From Nesterenkonia sp. (GTDB taxonomy: Bacteria; Actinomycetota; Actinomycetes; Actinomycetales; Micrococcaceae), in NCBI RefSeq assembly GCF_029265375.1, contig NZ_JAJUJJ010000024.1, forward strand, positions 1 through 41,793: a stretch of DNA of 41,793 nt, given 5' to 3'. Positions 9,201 to 17,209 of this stretch are shown one piece after another. The translations under genes and the position numbers were made by a program. The notes below the pieces were generated by a model, which did not search any database, was not told the origin of the DNA, and worked only from the letters and a program-made list of their open reading frames with translations. Positions within the stretch are counted from its first letter, which is position 1. Each line of letters opens with the position of its first letter.

Positions 9201-9706
9201 CCGGTCCGGCGCGTGACTATGAGAAGGCCCGGGAGACCTATGGGGATCTGCAGGTCCTGCACACCCGCGACTTCCTCTACGGGCTGACCCCGGGGGAGGA
9301 GCATGTGATCTCCTTGGGCAAGGGTGTGCGGCTGCTGGTGACGCTGCAGACCATCTCCGAGCCGGACGAGAAGGGCATGCGCACCGTGATGTGCACCCTC
9401 AACGGCCAGCTGCGTCAGGTGATGGTGCGCGATGAGAGCGTGGAGGTCACCGTCCGCTCCGCGGAGAAGGCCGATCCGAACCACCCGGGCCACCTGGCGG
9501 CTCCCTTCGCCGGCGCGGTCACCCTGGCGGTCCAGGAGGGCGACACAGTGGAGGACGGCCAGTCGGTGGCGACCATCGAGGCGATGAAGATGGAGGCCAG
9601 CATCACCGCCCCACGGTCCGGAACGGTGACCCGCACGCTCTTCGACGGCGTGCAGCAGGTCGAGGGCGGGGACCTGCTGCTGGTCATCGAGCCCGAGCCA
9701 TCCTGA
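6251..9706 (+). CDS. pyc: Pyruvate carboxylase
   Basis: A full-length 1151-residue single-chain pyruvate carboxylase, which makes oxaloacetate from pyruvate, bicarbonate and ATP. Domain order: biotin carboxylase (residues 1 to about 450, with the ATP glycine loop GGGGRGMR near 162-169 and the EMNPRIQVEHTVTE active-site stretch near 295), a carboxyltransferase barrel beginning with DTTFRDAHQSLLATR near 546, and a C-terminal biotinyl domain with EAMKMEA in which Lys1113 receives biotin. It is divergent from the gntR-prp operon and could refill the oxaloacetate consumed by PrpC while using the pyruvate released by PrpB. AAGGAG occurs about 10 nt before the ATG. Nothing appears to be missing. Confidence 0.96.
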   Translation: MFSKILVANRGEIAIRALRAAVELGARTVAVYPHEDRNSMHRQKADEAYRIGQEGHPVRAYLDTEEILRVARDAGADAIYPGYGFLSENPQLARAAEQAGITFIGPPAEVLESTGDKVRALRAAREAGIPVLESSEPSSDPDELIAEADRIGFPIFVKAVAGGGGRGMRRVARREDLPGALREAMNEAETAFGNPTVFVEQAVVRPRHIEVQILADGQGNVVHLFERDCSLQRRHQKVVEIAPAPNLDDTVRQALYRDAVAFAEAMGYRNAGTVEFLLETEGERAGEHVFIEMNPRIQVEHTVTEEITDVDLVAAQMRIAAGETLADLGIEQERLRIRGAAMQCRITTEDPTNGFRPDVGTVTAYRSAGGSGIRLDGGTVYAGAEISPHFDSMLVKLTCRGYDYLTAVRRARRALAEFRIRGVATNIPFLLNVLDSEEFLAGDVATNFIDTHPELTEVNRSQDRGSKALQYVAEVTVNKPHGPRIEGIDPRDKLPRFPGDKRDEPDRSPFDGPSEHPKPPGWRDLLLAEGPEAFAARLREQTALAVTDTTFRDAHQSLLATRVRTRDLLAAAPAVAHVTPGLFSAEVWGGATYDVALRFLSEDPWQRLALLRAEMPNIPLQMLLRGRNTVGYTPYPLQVTEAFVAEAAATGVDIFRIFDALNDVDQIIPAIEAVRATGTAVAEAALCYTGNLTDPGEQLYILDYYLQLAERMVDAGAHILAIKDMAGLLRPQAARTLVTALRERFEVPVHLHTHDTAGGQLATLMAAAEAGVDAVDVAAASMASTTSQPPASALVAALEGTERDTGLGLDAVASLEPYWEAVRAIYQPFESGLPAPTGRVYRHEIPGGQLSNLRQQAIALGLGERFEEIEDMYYAADKMLGRLVKVTPSSKVVGDLALQLVGLGVSPEEFEANPQDFDLPDSVIGFLAGQLGDPPGGWPEPFRSRALEGRTVKAIDETLAEEDAQALAGDSATRRQTLNRLLFPGPARDYEKARETYGDLQVLHTRDFLYGLTPGEEHVISLGKGVRLLVTLQTISEPDEKGMRTVMCTLNGQLRQVMVRDESVEVTVRSAEKADPNHPGHLAAPFAGAVTLAVQEGDTVEDGQSVATIEAMKMEASITAPRSGTVTRTLFDGVQQVEGGDLLLVIEPEPS

Positions 9707-9794
9707 GCCGGAGCCGCTGAGGCTCGTCGCGCCGCTGCGGTGCCCGGCCAGCCGACCGCGGCACACCTGCCACCAGGACAGGCAGCGCGGTGTC

Positions 9795-9819
9795 TATGAT
9801 GTGAGGTGTATCACCTCAC
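9795..9819 (+). promoter_or_regulatory. prpE promoter -10 and 8-3-8 palindromic operator
   Basis: TATGAT (9795-9800) is a good -10 hexamer. It is followed immediately by GTGAGGTG-TAT-CACCTCAC (9801-9819), a perfect 8-bp inverted repeat with a 3-bp centre. The expected transcription start falls within the palindrome, so a bound protein would block initiation. A clear -35 is not seen. The centre GTGTAT-CAC resembles, but does not equal, the GTGTATACAC operators near gntR. Confidence 0.6.
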
Positions 9820-9853
9820 GCTGAGAAGCCGCGAGCCGACGAAGGGGTCCGCC

Positions 9854-11770
9854 ATGCCGCAGACGCACGCCGCAGACACCGACTACCGGGCACTGCACGC
9901 CGCCTCCCTGGAGGACCCGGAAGGGTTCTGGCTGCAGGCCGCCCGAGACCTGGACTGGACCCGGTTCCCCAGCCGCGCGCTGGACGACTCGGCCGCCCCG
10001 CTCTACCGCTGGTTTCCCGACGGCGAGCTGAACATCTGCCACAACGCCCTGGACAGGCACGTCGACGCCGGCAGGGGAGAGGCCACCGCGCTGATCTACG
10101 ACTCAGCCGTCACCGAGGACTCGCGCAGCTACAGCTACGCCGAACTGCGCGATGAGGTGGCCGCCACCGCCGGGATGCTCGCCGGACTGGGAGTCGGCCG
10201 CGGCGACCGGGTGATCATCTACATGCCGATGATCCCGCAGGCAGTCACCGCTATGCTCGCCTGCGCCCGACTGGGTGCGGTGCACTCGGTGGTCTTCGGC
10301 GGATTCGCCGCCAAGGAGATCGCCTCCCGGATCGACGATGCCCAGCCCAAGGCGGTGCTCACCGCCAGCGGAGGGGTCGAGCCCACCCGGAGGATCGAAT
10401 ACATGCCCAAAGTCGCCGAGGCCGTGGCCGCAGCCCAGCACGCCGTCAGCGACGTCGTCGTACTCCACCGCCACGGCTTCGCCCCGGCCGCCGAGCAGAT
10501 CCCCGAGGGCACTCCCGCCCGCTGGCACGACTGGCGGCAGCTGCTCAGCGACGCCGAACCCGCCCCGCCGGTCCCGGTGGCCTCCACCGACCCGCTGTAT
10601 GTGCTCTACACCTCCGGCACCACCGGCCGGCCCAAGGGCGTGCTGCGGGACCAGGGCTCCACGGCCACGGCCCTGCGCTGGTCCATCTCCGCGATCTTCG
10701 ACGTCAACCCCGGGGACACCATGCTGACCGCCTCCGACGTCGGCTGGGTGGTGGGGCACTCCTATATCGTCTACGCCCCGCTGCTGGCCGGAGCCACCAC
10801 CGTGCTCTACGAGGGCAAACCGGTGGGCACCCCCGACGCCGGGGCCTTCTGGAGACTGGTCCAGGACCACCAGGTCACCACCCTGTTCACCGCGCCCACG
10901 GCCCTGCGGGCCGTGCGCCGGGCGGATCCGCAGCTGAGCCACCTGGCCGGCTACGACACCTCCAGCCTGCGGTGGCTCTTCGCCGCCGGCGAGCGGTTGG
11001 ACCCAGAGACCCAGCGGTGGATCGGGGACGGCCTGGGAGTGCCGGTGATCGACAACTGGTGGCAGACCGAGACCGGCTGGCCGATCGCCGCCAACCCGGT
11101 CGGCATCCAGCAGCTGCCGGTCAAGGAAGGATCCGCCACCCTGCCCATGGTCGGATACGACGTCGTCGTCCTGGACCCGATGGGGGAGCCGCTGCCCGCC
11201 GACCAGCACGGCAACATCGCGCTGCGGCTGCCGCTGCCGCCGGGGACCCTCACCACTCTGTGGGGCGATGATCAGCGCTACATCGACGCCTATCTCTCGG
11301 CATTCCCCGGCTGCTACACCACCGGTGACTCGGGCTACATCGACTCCGACGGCTATATCTACGTAATGGGCCGCACCGACGACGTGATCAACGTCTCCGG
11401 CCACCGGCTCTCCACCGGGGAGATGGAATCCGCCGTGGCCGAGCACCCCGCGGTGGCCGAATGCGCGGTGATCGGCCTCTCCGATGAGCTCAAAGGGCAG
11501 CGGCCGGCCGGATTCGTGGTGCTCAAAGCCGGTGCCGAGATCGATGAGGACACCCTGCGGGACCAGCTGGTCGCCCAAGTGCGCAGCAGCATCGGTCCGG
11601 TGGCCGATTTCAAGGACGTGGCGGTGGTGCCCGCGCTGCCGAAGACACGCTCAGGCAAGATCCTGCGCAAGACCATGCGGCAGATCGCCGACGGCGAGGA
11701 CTACACCGTGCCCTCCACCATCGAAGACCCCCAAGTCATCGAGCAGCTGATCCCGGTGCTGCGGCGGTGA
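9854..11770 (+). CDS. prpE: Propionyl-CoA synthetase (acyl-CoA synthetase, AMP-forming)
   Basis: A 638-residue ANL-superfamily enzyme that activates propionate to propionyl-CoA through an acyl-adenylate. The AMP-binding loop YTSGTTGRPKG is near residues 251-261, the hinge region has YTTGDSGYIDSDGYIYVMGR, and the C-terminal TRSGKILRKTM carries the catalytic lysine near residue 602. The N-terminal NICHNALDRHV is typical of PrpE rather than acetyl-CoA synthetase. The ATG at 9854 is chosen because AAGGGG lies 7 nt upstream and homology begins there. An earlier GTG at 9806 would fall inside the palindrome. It lies downstream of pyc in the same direction and supplies the substrate of the neighbouring prpDBC pathway. 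Confidence 0.9.
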   Translation: MPQTHAADTDYRALHAASLEDPEGFWLQAARDLDWTRFPSRALDDSAAPLYRWFPDGELNICHNALDRHVDAGRGEATALIYDSAVTEDSRSYSYAELRDEVAATAGMLAGLGVGRGDRVIIYMPMIPQAVTAMLACARLGAVHSVVFGGFAAKEIASRIDDAQPKAVLTASGGVEPTRRIEYMPKVAEAVAAAQHAVSDVVVLHRHGFAPAAEQIPEGTPARWHDWRQLLSDAEPAPPVPVASTDPLYVLYTSGTTGRPKGVLRDQGSTATALRWSISAIFDVNPGDTMLTASDVGWVVGHSYIVYAPLLAGATTVLYEGKPVGTPDAGAFWRLVQDHQVTTLFTAPTALRAVRRADPQLSHLAGYDTSSLRWLFAAGERLDPETQRWIGDGLGVPVIDNWWQTETGWPIAANPVGIQQLPVKEGSATLPMVGYDVVVLDPMGEPLPADQHGNIALRLPLPPGTLTTLWGDDQRYIDAYLSAFPGCYTTGDSGYIDSDGYIYVMGRTDDVINVSGHRLSTGEMESAVAEHPAVAECAVIGLSDELKGQRPAGFVVLKAGAEIDEDTLRDQLVAQVRSSIGPVADFKDVAVVPALPKTRSGKILRKTMRQIADGEDYTVPSTIEDPQVIEQLIPVLRR

Positions 11771-11797
11771 GCACAGCCGGCTGGTTGAAGGCTGACC

Positions 11798-11825
11798 TTG
11801 CCCGCGGGACCTCACCGGGTAATCT
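11798..11825 (+). promoter_or_regulatory. Promoter of the parA-scpAB block
   Basis: TTGCCC (11798-11803) and TAATCT (11820-11825) are separated by 16 bp and match -35 and -10 consensus well. The start would be near 11832, leaving a leader of about 57 nt with a possible GGGAC/GTCCC hairpin before the TTG start of parA. Confidence 0.5.
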
Positions 11826-11888
11826 GGTCGGGACACTGACCGGGGTCCCGGGTGCGGGGCCTGCCCAGCATCGTTAGGGGAGTGCACG

Positions 11889-12773
11889 TTGACGAACGAG
11901 CCGAAGGAGCTGCGCACCATCCACGGTGACGCGATCATCGGCCCCACCGGCCGCCCCAAGCATGAGTTCCCCGAGCCGGAGCTGCTGGTCTCCCACGGGC
12001 CGGCGCGCGTGATCGCCATGGTCAACCAAAAGGGCGGCGTGGGCAAGACCACCTCGGCCATCAATCTGGCCGCCGCGCTGTCCGAATACGGGCGCCGGGT
12101 GCTCATGGTGGACTTCGACCCTCAAGGGGCGCTCTCGGCCGGCCTGGGCGCGAATCCCCACGAACTGGACACCACGGTCTACAACGTGATGATGGAAAAG
12201 GGCGTGAGCGTCGACGACGTCCTGATCTCCACCCACGTGCCCGGAGTGGATCTGCTGCCGGCCAATATCGACCTCTCCGCCGCGGAGGTCCAGCTGGTCA
12301 CCGAGGTCGGCCGCGAGCAGGTGCTGGACCGGGCGCTGCGCAAGGTCCGGGACGACTACGACGTCATTATCATCGACTGCCAGCCCAGCCTCGGCCTGCT
12401 GACAGTCAACGCGCTCACCGCCGCCCACGGGGTGATCATCCCGCTGGTGGCCGAGTTCTTCGCCCTGCGCGCAGTCGCTCTGCTGAAGGACACCATTGAG
12501 AAGGTGCAGGACCGGATCAACCCGGACCTGGAGATCGACGGCGTGCTGGTGACCATGGTGGACCTGCGCACCACCCACGCCAAGGAGGTCATCCAGCGGA
12601 TTGTGGAGGCCTTCGGGGAGAAGGTCTTCGAAACGGTGATCAAACGGTCGGTGAAGTTCCCCGACGCCTCGGTGGCCGCCGAGCCGATCACCAACTACGC
12701 GGCTAAGCACGACGGCGCCAAGGCCTACCGGCAGCTGGCCCGCGAGCTGATCTACCGCGGCGGCTCACCGTGA
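11889..12773 (+). CDS. ParA-family ATPase (Soj-like)
   Basis: A 294-residue ParA/MinD-type ATPase. The deviant Walker A motif KGGVGKTT is at residues 48-55, after an approximately 40-residue N-terminal extension. VDFDPQGALSAGLG and DVIIIDCQPSLGLLTVNAL provide the switch regions. In actinobacteria this second ParA homologue sits directly upstream of scpA-scpB, away from the oriC parAB pair, and its precise task is not settled; a role in chromosome organisation with ScpAB is the natural inference. The start is a TTG with AGGGGAG about 7 nt upstream. It leads a dense run of genes ending with der, 20 bp before scpA. Confidence 0.9.
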   Translation: MTNEPKELRTIHGDAIIGPTGRPKHEFPEPELLVSHGPARVIAMVNQKGGVGKTTSAINLAAALSEYGRRVLMVDFDPQGALSAGLGANPHELDTTVYNVMMEKGVSVDDVLISTHVPGVDLLPANIDLSAAEVQLVTEVGREQVLDRALRKVRDDYDVIIIDCQPSLGLLTVNALTAAHGVIIPLVAEFFALRAVALLKDTIEKVQDRINPDLEIDGVLVTMVDLRTTHAKEVIQRIVEAFGEKVFETVIKRSVKFPDASVAAEPITNYAAKHDGAKAYRQLARELIYRGGSP

Positions 12774-12793
12774 CCGGAGCCTAGGGGCCGGCC

Positions 12794-13693
12794 GTGACGG
12801 AGGTGCATGAGGCAGAGGAGCTGCAGACCGCGGAGCACCGATCCGGGTTCCACGTCAATCTGGACGGCTTCGACGGTCCCTTCGACCTGCTGCTGGGGCT
12901 GATCGCCAAGCGGCGGCTGGACGTCACCAAAGTGGCGCTGGCCGAGGTCACCGATGAGTTCATCTCCTATGTGCGCACCCTGGAGGCCCAGCGGGCGCTG
13001 GATGAGTCCTCCAACTTCGTCTTCGTCGCCGCCACCCTGCTGGACATGAAGCTGGCCCAGCTGCTGCCCGGCGCTGAGGTGGAGTCCGATGAGGACATTG
13101 CGGCGCTGGAAGCCCGGGACCTGCTCTTCGCCCGGCTGCTGCAGTACAAGGCGTTCAAGCAGATCGCCGAGCAGATGGCTGTGGCCGCTGAGCAGAACGC
13201 CGGGCGCTTCCCCCGCCGGCCGGGGGTGCATCCGGATATGGGCAATCTGCTGCCGGAGCTGGTGTGGAACACCTCGGCCGAGGACATCAAGGCACTGGCT
13301 GAACGGGCGTTCGCGCGCAAAGAGTTCGAACCCGACCATGTGCGGCTGGAGCACCTGCACGCCCACGCGGTCAACATTCGTGAGGAGATGGAGGCGATGA
13401 CCCAGCAGCTGCGCCGGGCTGGGACGTGCCGGTTCAGCGAGCTGGTGGCCGCCGCGGAGAACCGGCTGGTCGTCGTCGTGCGGTTCCTGGGGCTCTTGGA
13501 GCTCTTCCGCGACCGGCAGATCGAATTCGAGCAGCAGGCCCCGCTGGCGGAGCTGACCATCACCTGGGCCGCGGAGCAGGATCAGGATGCCGCCGACGCC
13601 GGTGAGCGCGCCGCGGCCCAGCTCAGCGATGAATACAGCGATGACGGCGGCGCCCAAGCCGCGGCCGCGGCAGAAGGAGGTCCGGCACAATGA
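12794..13693 (+). CDS. scpA: Segregation and condensation protein A (kleisin)
   Basis: A 299-residue kleisin subunit that closes the SMC ring in the SMC-ScpAB condensin complex. The N-terminal part shows FDGPFDLLLGLIAKRRLDVTKVALAEVTDEF (split here: FDGPFDLLLGLI near residues 26-37, then RRLDVTKV), the SMC-neck binding segment. The middle helices carry LLDMKLAQLLPG. The C-terminal winged helix includes RFSELVAA and VVVRFLGLLELFR. The last 40 residues are an acidic, alanine-rich tail absent from many homologues. It starts with GTG and overlaps scpB by 4 bases (ATGA), so the two subunits are translationally coupled. Confidence 0.93.
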   Translation: MTEVHEAEELQTAEHRSGFHVNLDGFDGPFDLLLGLIAKRRLDVTKVALAEVTDEFISYVRTLEAQRALDESSNFVFVAATLLDMKLAQLLPGAEVESDEDIAALEARDLLFARLLQYKAFKQIAEQMAVAAEQNAGRFPRRPGVHPDMGNLLPELVWNTSAEDIKALAERAFARKEFEPDHVRLEHLHAHAVNIREEMEAMTQQLRRAGTCRFSELVAAAENRLVVVVRFLGLLELFRDRQIEFEQQAPLAELTITWAAEQDQDAADAGERAAAQLSDEYSDDGGAQAAAAAEGGPAQ

Positions 13694-14343
13694 GTGATTC
13701 TGCGAACCACGGGGCCGAGCAGGCCAGCACGCCTGATCCCGCGCTGGAGGAGGCCTCCAGCAGCCACCTGGTGGCCCACGAGGAGTACCTCGGCGCGGTC
13801 GAAGCAGTGCTGATGGTCACCGAGGAGCCGGTGACTCCCGCGGAGCTGGCCGCCGCGGTGAATCTGCCCGAACACCAGGTGGTCGCCCTGCTGGATGAGT
13901 TGAAGGCCGAAGCCGACGGTGCCGACGGCGGACGGGAGCGCGGCTTCGAGCTGCGCGAGGTCGCCGGCGGCTGGCGGTACTATTCGCGGCTGCGCTATGC
14001 GGACCAGGTCTCCGCATTCGTGCTGGGCGGCCAGACCTCCCGGCTGTCCCAGGCGGCACTGGAGACTCTGGCGGTGATCGCCTACCGACAGCCGGTCTCC
14101 CGCTCTGCGGTGGCAGCGATCCGCGGGGTCAATGTGGACGGGGTGGTGCGCACTCTTGTCCAGCGCGGACTGCTGGACACCGCCGGCACCGACCCGGTCA
14201 CCGGCGCCACCCTGTACACCACCACGGCCGAGTTCCTCGAACGCCTCGGCCTGGACAGCATCGAGGACCTGCCCCAGCTCTCCCCGCACCTGCCCGGCGT
14301 CGACGAGGTGGACCAGGTCGCCGGCGAACAGAACCCCGGCTGA
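13690..14343 (+). CDS. scpB: Segregation and condensation protein B
   Basis: A 217-residue ScpB, a dimer of tandem winged-helix domains that binds ScpA within the condensin complex. Visible family marks are VEAVLMVTEEPVTPAELA at the start of the first domain and LSQAALETLAVIAYRQPVSR followed by RGVNVDGVVRTLVQRGLL in the second. An approximately 30-residue acidic N-terminal extension and a short C-terminal tail flank the core. Its ATG overlaps the scpA stop by 4 bases. The 50-bp gap after it carries the promoter for rluB. Confidence 0.93.
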   Translation: MSDSANHGAEQASTPDPALEEASSSHLVAHEEYLGAVEAVLMVTEEPVTPAELAAAVNLPEHQVVALLDELKAEADGADGGRERGFELREVAGGWRYYSRLRYADQVSAFVLGGQTSRLSQAALETLAVIAYRQPVSRSAVAAIRGVNVDGVVRTLVQRGLLDTAGTDPVTGATLYTTTAEFLERLGLDSIEDLPQLSPHLPGVDEVDQVAGEQNPG

Positions 14344-14379
14344 GATCTCGGCGCGTCATCAGGCGCTGGGGTTGGCCGG

Positions 14380-14385
14380 TAGGAT
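14380..14385 (+). promoter_or_regulatory. -10 element for a leaderless rluB message
   Basis: TAGGAT lies 7 nt before the rluB ATG at 14393. There is no Shine-Dalgarno sequence between them. No convincing -35 is seen. Confidence 0.4.
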
Positions 14386-14392
14386 TGTGCCT

Positions 14393-15352
14393 ATGAGTTT
14401 TCAGGGGAAGCGCGGCACCAGGAAGCCCGCGCCGCGGGCCAATCGGGCCCCCCGCACTCCCAAGCCGGGCACTCCGGGCGGGCCGTTTGCCGCAGAGAAG
14501 CCCGAACGGCTCATCGCCGCCCAGCCCAAGCCGGTGAAGATCCGCGCTGATGAGGCCGAAGCCAATTTCCGCGCCGTACACACCGATTCCGGCACCCGCC
14601 TGCAGAAGGTCCTGGCCTCCGCCGGAGTCGCCTCCCGCCGGGTGTGCGAGGACCTCATCGCGGAAGGCCGGGTGGCCGTGGACGGCCGCGTGGTGATCGA
14701 ACCCGGCGTGCGGGTGGACCCGCAGGCAGTGACCATCCACGTCGACGGCGTGCTGGTGAACCTGGACGTCGAGCACCGCTATGTGATGTTCAACAAGCCC
14801 GCCAAAGTCATGTCCACAATGCGCGATCCGGAGGGCCGGCGCAGCATCGAGGACTTCCTGGACGAAGAGCAGCGCCGCGCCCGGCTCTTCCACGTGGGCC
14901 GGCTGGACTATGAGACCGAAGGGCTGCTGCTGCTGACCAACGACGGCGAGCTGGCCAACCGGCTCACCCACCCCTCCTATGAGGTGCCCAAGACCTACCT
15001 TGTGGAGGCCGCCGGGGAGATGACCAAGAAGACCGCCAAGTCCCTGGAGTCCGGAATCGAGCTCGACGACGGCCCGATCGCCGCCGACCGCTGCTGGATC
15101 ATGGGCACCATCGGCGGACGCTCCATGGTGGAGGTCACCCTGCACTCGGGCCGGAACCGGATTGTGCGGCGCATGTTTGAGGCCGTCGGCCACCCGGTCC
15201 GCCGCCTGGTGCGCACCGGAATCGGCAACATCGTCATCGGGGACCAGCCCCAGGGCACGCTGCGCGAGCTCGGCGCCCAGGAGATCGGACACCTCAAAGA
15301 CCTCACCCGCACGCCCGCGGCCTCCGACGACGGCGGGAGCCGGCGTGGCTGA
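14393..15352 (+). CDS. rluB: 23S rRNA pseudouridine synthase, RluB family
   Basis: A 319-residue RsuA/RluB-type pseudouridine synthase. After a basic, proline-rich N-terminal tail of about 60 residues comes an S4 RNA-binding domain (LQKVLASAGVASRRVCEDLI). The catalytic domain follows, with the aspartate in HVGRLDYETEGLLLLTNDGE (within GRLDYETEGL) and the closing GRNRIVRRMFEAVGHPV. RluB modifies helix 89 of 23S rRNA, but the exact target in actinobacteria is inferred. The ATG at 14393 is chosen because the -10 hexamer lies immediately upstream. Its end overlaps the GTG start of tyrA by 8 bases. Confidence 0.88.
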   Translation: MSFQGKRGTRKPAPRANRAPRTPKPGTPGGPFAAEKPERLIAAQPKPVKIRADEAEANFRAVHTDSGTRLQKVLASAGVASRRVCEDLIAEGRVAVDGRVVIEPGVRVDPQAVTIHVDGVLVNLDVEHRYVMFNKPAKVMSTMRDPEGRRSIEDFLDEEQRRARLFHVGRLDYETEGLLLLTNDGELANRLTHPSYEVPKTYLVEAAGEMTKKTAKSLESGIELDDGPIAADRCWIMGTIGGRSMVEVTLHSGRNRIVRRMFEAVGHPVRRLVRTGIGNIVIGDQPQGTLRELGAQEIGHLKDLTRTPAASDDGGSRRG

Positions 15353-16475
15353 ACCGGTGCGGACTCTGATCCGCGGCACCGGGCTGCTGGGCGCCAGCAT
15401 CGGGCTGGGCCTGCGCGCCGCCGGGGCCGAGGTGTGGCTCTCTGACCCCTCACCGACCGCCGAGGCCATCGCCGAGGACATCGGTGCCGGCACCCGAGTG
15501 CGCGGCGAGGCTCCCGAGGTGGAGCTCGTCGTCGTCGCCGCCCCTCCGGAGGTCACCGCCCGGGAGACCGCCGCCGCCCTGCTGCAGCACCCCGAAGCGG
15601 CAGTGATCGACATCGCCTCAGTGAAGGTCCAGATCCTGGCTGAGCTGCTGGCCGCCGCCGCAGATGAGACCAACCCGCTGAGCCGCGAGCACCTGGCCCG
15701 CTATGTGGGCACCCACCCGATGGCCGGGCGCGAGAAATCCGGTCCGGTCGCCGCCCGCGGTGAGCTGTTCACCTCCATGCCGTGGGTGATCTGCCCCGCA
15801 GAGGACCCCGACACCGGGGAGCAGCTCAGCGGCCCGGAGGCGGTGGAAACCGCCGCGGAGATGGCCCGCATCCTGGGAGCCAGCGCGCACCGGATGCCGG
15901 CGGCCACCCATGACGAATCGGTCGCGCTGATCTCCCACCTGCCGCAGATCGCCGCCTCCCTGGTGGCCTCCCGACTGCAGGAGGCCCCGGTGGGTGCGCT
16001 GGCGCTGTCAGGCAACGGGCTGCGCGACGTCACCCGGATCGCCGCCTCGGACCCCAACCTGTGGGTGCAGATCCTCTCGGCCAATGCCCGTCCTGTGGTG
16101 GAGATCCTCTACGGGCTGCGCGAGGACGTGGAGCGGCTCATCAGCACCCTGGAGGCCCCCACCGCGCCGGGCGGGCACGCCGATATCGCCCAGCTGATCG
16201 CCGAAGGAAACGCCGGCGTGGTGCGGATCCCGGGCAAGCACGGCGCCCCGCCGCAGTCCTTCGCAGTGCTGACCGTGATCGTGGACGACAAGCCAGGTCA
16301 GATCGCCGCAGTGCTCAACGACGTCGCCTCAGTGGGAGTCAACGTCGAAGACCTGCGCATGGAGCATTCAGCCGGCCACCAGGTGGGTATGGTGGAGCTG
16401 TCGGTGCTGCCCGGCAGACGTGACGAATTGGCCCAGGCCCTGCGCGGGATGGGATGGAAGGTGGTTCTTACATGA
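15345..16475 (+). CDS. tyrA: Prephenate dehydrogenase with C-terminal ACT domain
   Basis: A 376-residue TyrA that oxidatively decarboxylates prephenate to 4-hydroxyphenylpyruvate for tyrosine synthesis. The NAD loop RGTGLLGASIGLGLRAAG lies at residues about 9-26. The catalytic stretch is GTHPMAGREKSGP near 122-134, with THDESVALISHLPQ near 188. A C-terminal ACT domain (about 300-370, SFAVLTVIVDDKPGQIAAVL) suggests feedback control by an amino acid. It starts with GTG inside the rluB end and overlaps cmk by 4 bases. Embedding tyrA between rluB and cmk is usual for this order and has no obvious functional logic beyond shared transcription. Confidence 0.92.
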   Translation: MAEPVRTLIRGTGLLGASIGLGLRAAGAEVWLSDPSPTAEAIAEDIGAGTRVRGEAPEVELVVVAAPPEVTARETAAALLQHPEAAVIDIASVKVQILAELLAAAADETNPLSREHLARYVGTHPMAGREKSGPVAARGELFTSMPWVICPAEDPDTGEQLSGPEAVETAAEMARILGASAHRMPAATHDESVALISHLPQIAASLVASRLQEAPVGALALSGNGLRDVTRIAASDPNLWVQILSANARPVVEILYGLREDVERLISTLEAPTAPGGHADIAQLIAEGNAGVVRIPGKHGAPPQSFAVLTVIVDDKPGQIAAVLNDVASVGVNVEDLRMEHSAGHQVGMVELSVLPGRRDELAQALRGMGWKVVLT

Positions 16476-17209
16476 GCACAGGCACAGAGCAGCGCTCCGG
16501 AGCGCCCGGGCAGGCTCCGGAGGACCGGCAGAGCACCGCGCGGCGGATGATCATCGCCGTGGACGGCCCCTCCGGCTCAGGGAAGTCCAGCGTGTGCCGT
16601 GCCGCGGCCACCCAGCTGGGTGCTGCCTATCTGGACACCGGCGCCATGTACCGTGCCGCCACCTGGTACTGCCTGCAGCAGCAGGTGGACCTCACCGACG
16701 AGGACGCGGTGGCCGTGGCGGTGGAGGAGCTGCCGCTGAACATCTCCACCGATCCGCAGCATCAGGTGATCACCGTGGGGGAGACCGACGTCACCGAGGC
16801 GATCCGCGAGCCGCGGATCTCGGAGAAGGTCTCCGAAGTGGCCACCAACCGCAAGGCCCGCCAGCTGCTGATCAGCGCGCAGCGCCGCATCATCGACGCC
16901 GCCGGCTTCATTGTGGCCGAAGGCCGGGACATCACCACCGTGGTGGCCCCGGATGCGCAGGTGAGGGTCCTGCTGACCGCTTCCGCTGAGGCCAGGCTGC
17001 GCCGCCGCGGCGCGCAGCTGGGCGGCGGACAGAGCGAAGAGTCGCTGAAGCGCCAGGTGCTGGAGCGGGACCGGCGGGACTCGGCCGCCTCCAACTTCAC
17101 CGAGGCCGCAGACGGGGTCGCGGTCCTGGACTCCTCCGACCTCAGCTTCCAGGAGGCAGTGGATTCGCTGATCGGTCGCGTGGAGACCGTGCAGGAGGAA
17201 CCAGCCTGA
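16472..17209 (+). CDS. cmk: Cytidylate kinase
   Basis: A 245-residue CMP/dCMP kinase. The P-loop GPSGSGKSS is near residues 34-42, [10 protein letters not shown] follows near 57, and the LID-side stretch [22 protein letters not shown] (read as EGRDITTVV then VRVLLTAS) lies near 150-170. The ATG at 16472 is preferred over one at 16454 because GGAAGG lies about 12 nt upstream, the ATGA overlap with the tyrA stop fits the operon, and homologues need only a short N-terminal tail. The last base of its stop codon is the first base of the der ATG (TGATG). Confidence 0.92.
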   Translation: MSTGTEQRSGAPGQAPEDRQSTARRMIIAVDGPSGSGKSSVCRAAATQLGAAYLDTGAMYRAATWYCLQQQVDLTDEDAVAVAVEELPLNISTDPQHQVITVGETDVTEAIREPRISEKVSEVATNRKARQLLISAQRRIIDAAGFIVAEGRDITTVVAPDAQVRVLLTASAEARLRRRGAQLGGGQSEESLKRQVLERDRRDSAASNFTEAADGVAVLDSSDLSFQEAVDSLIGRVETVQEEPA

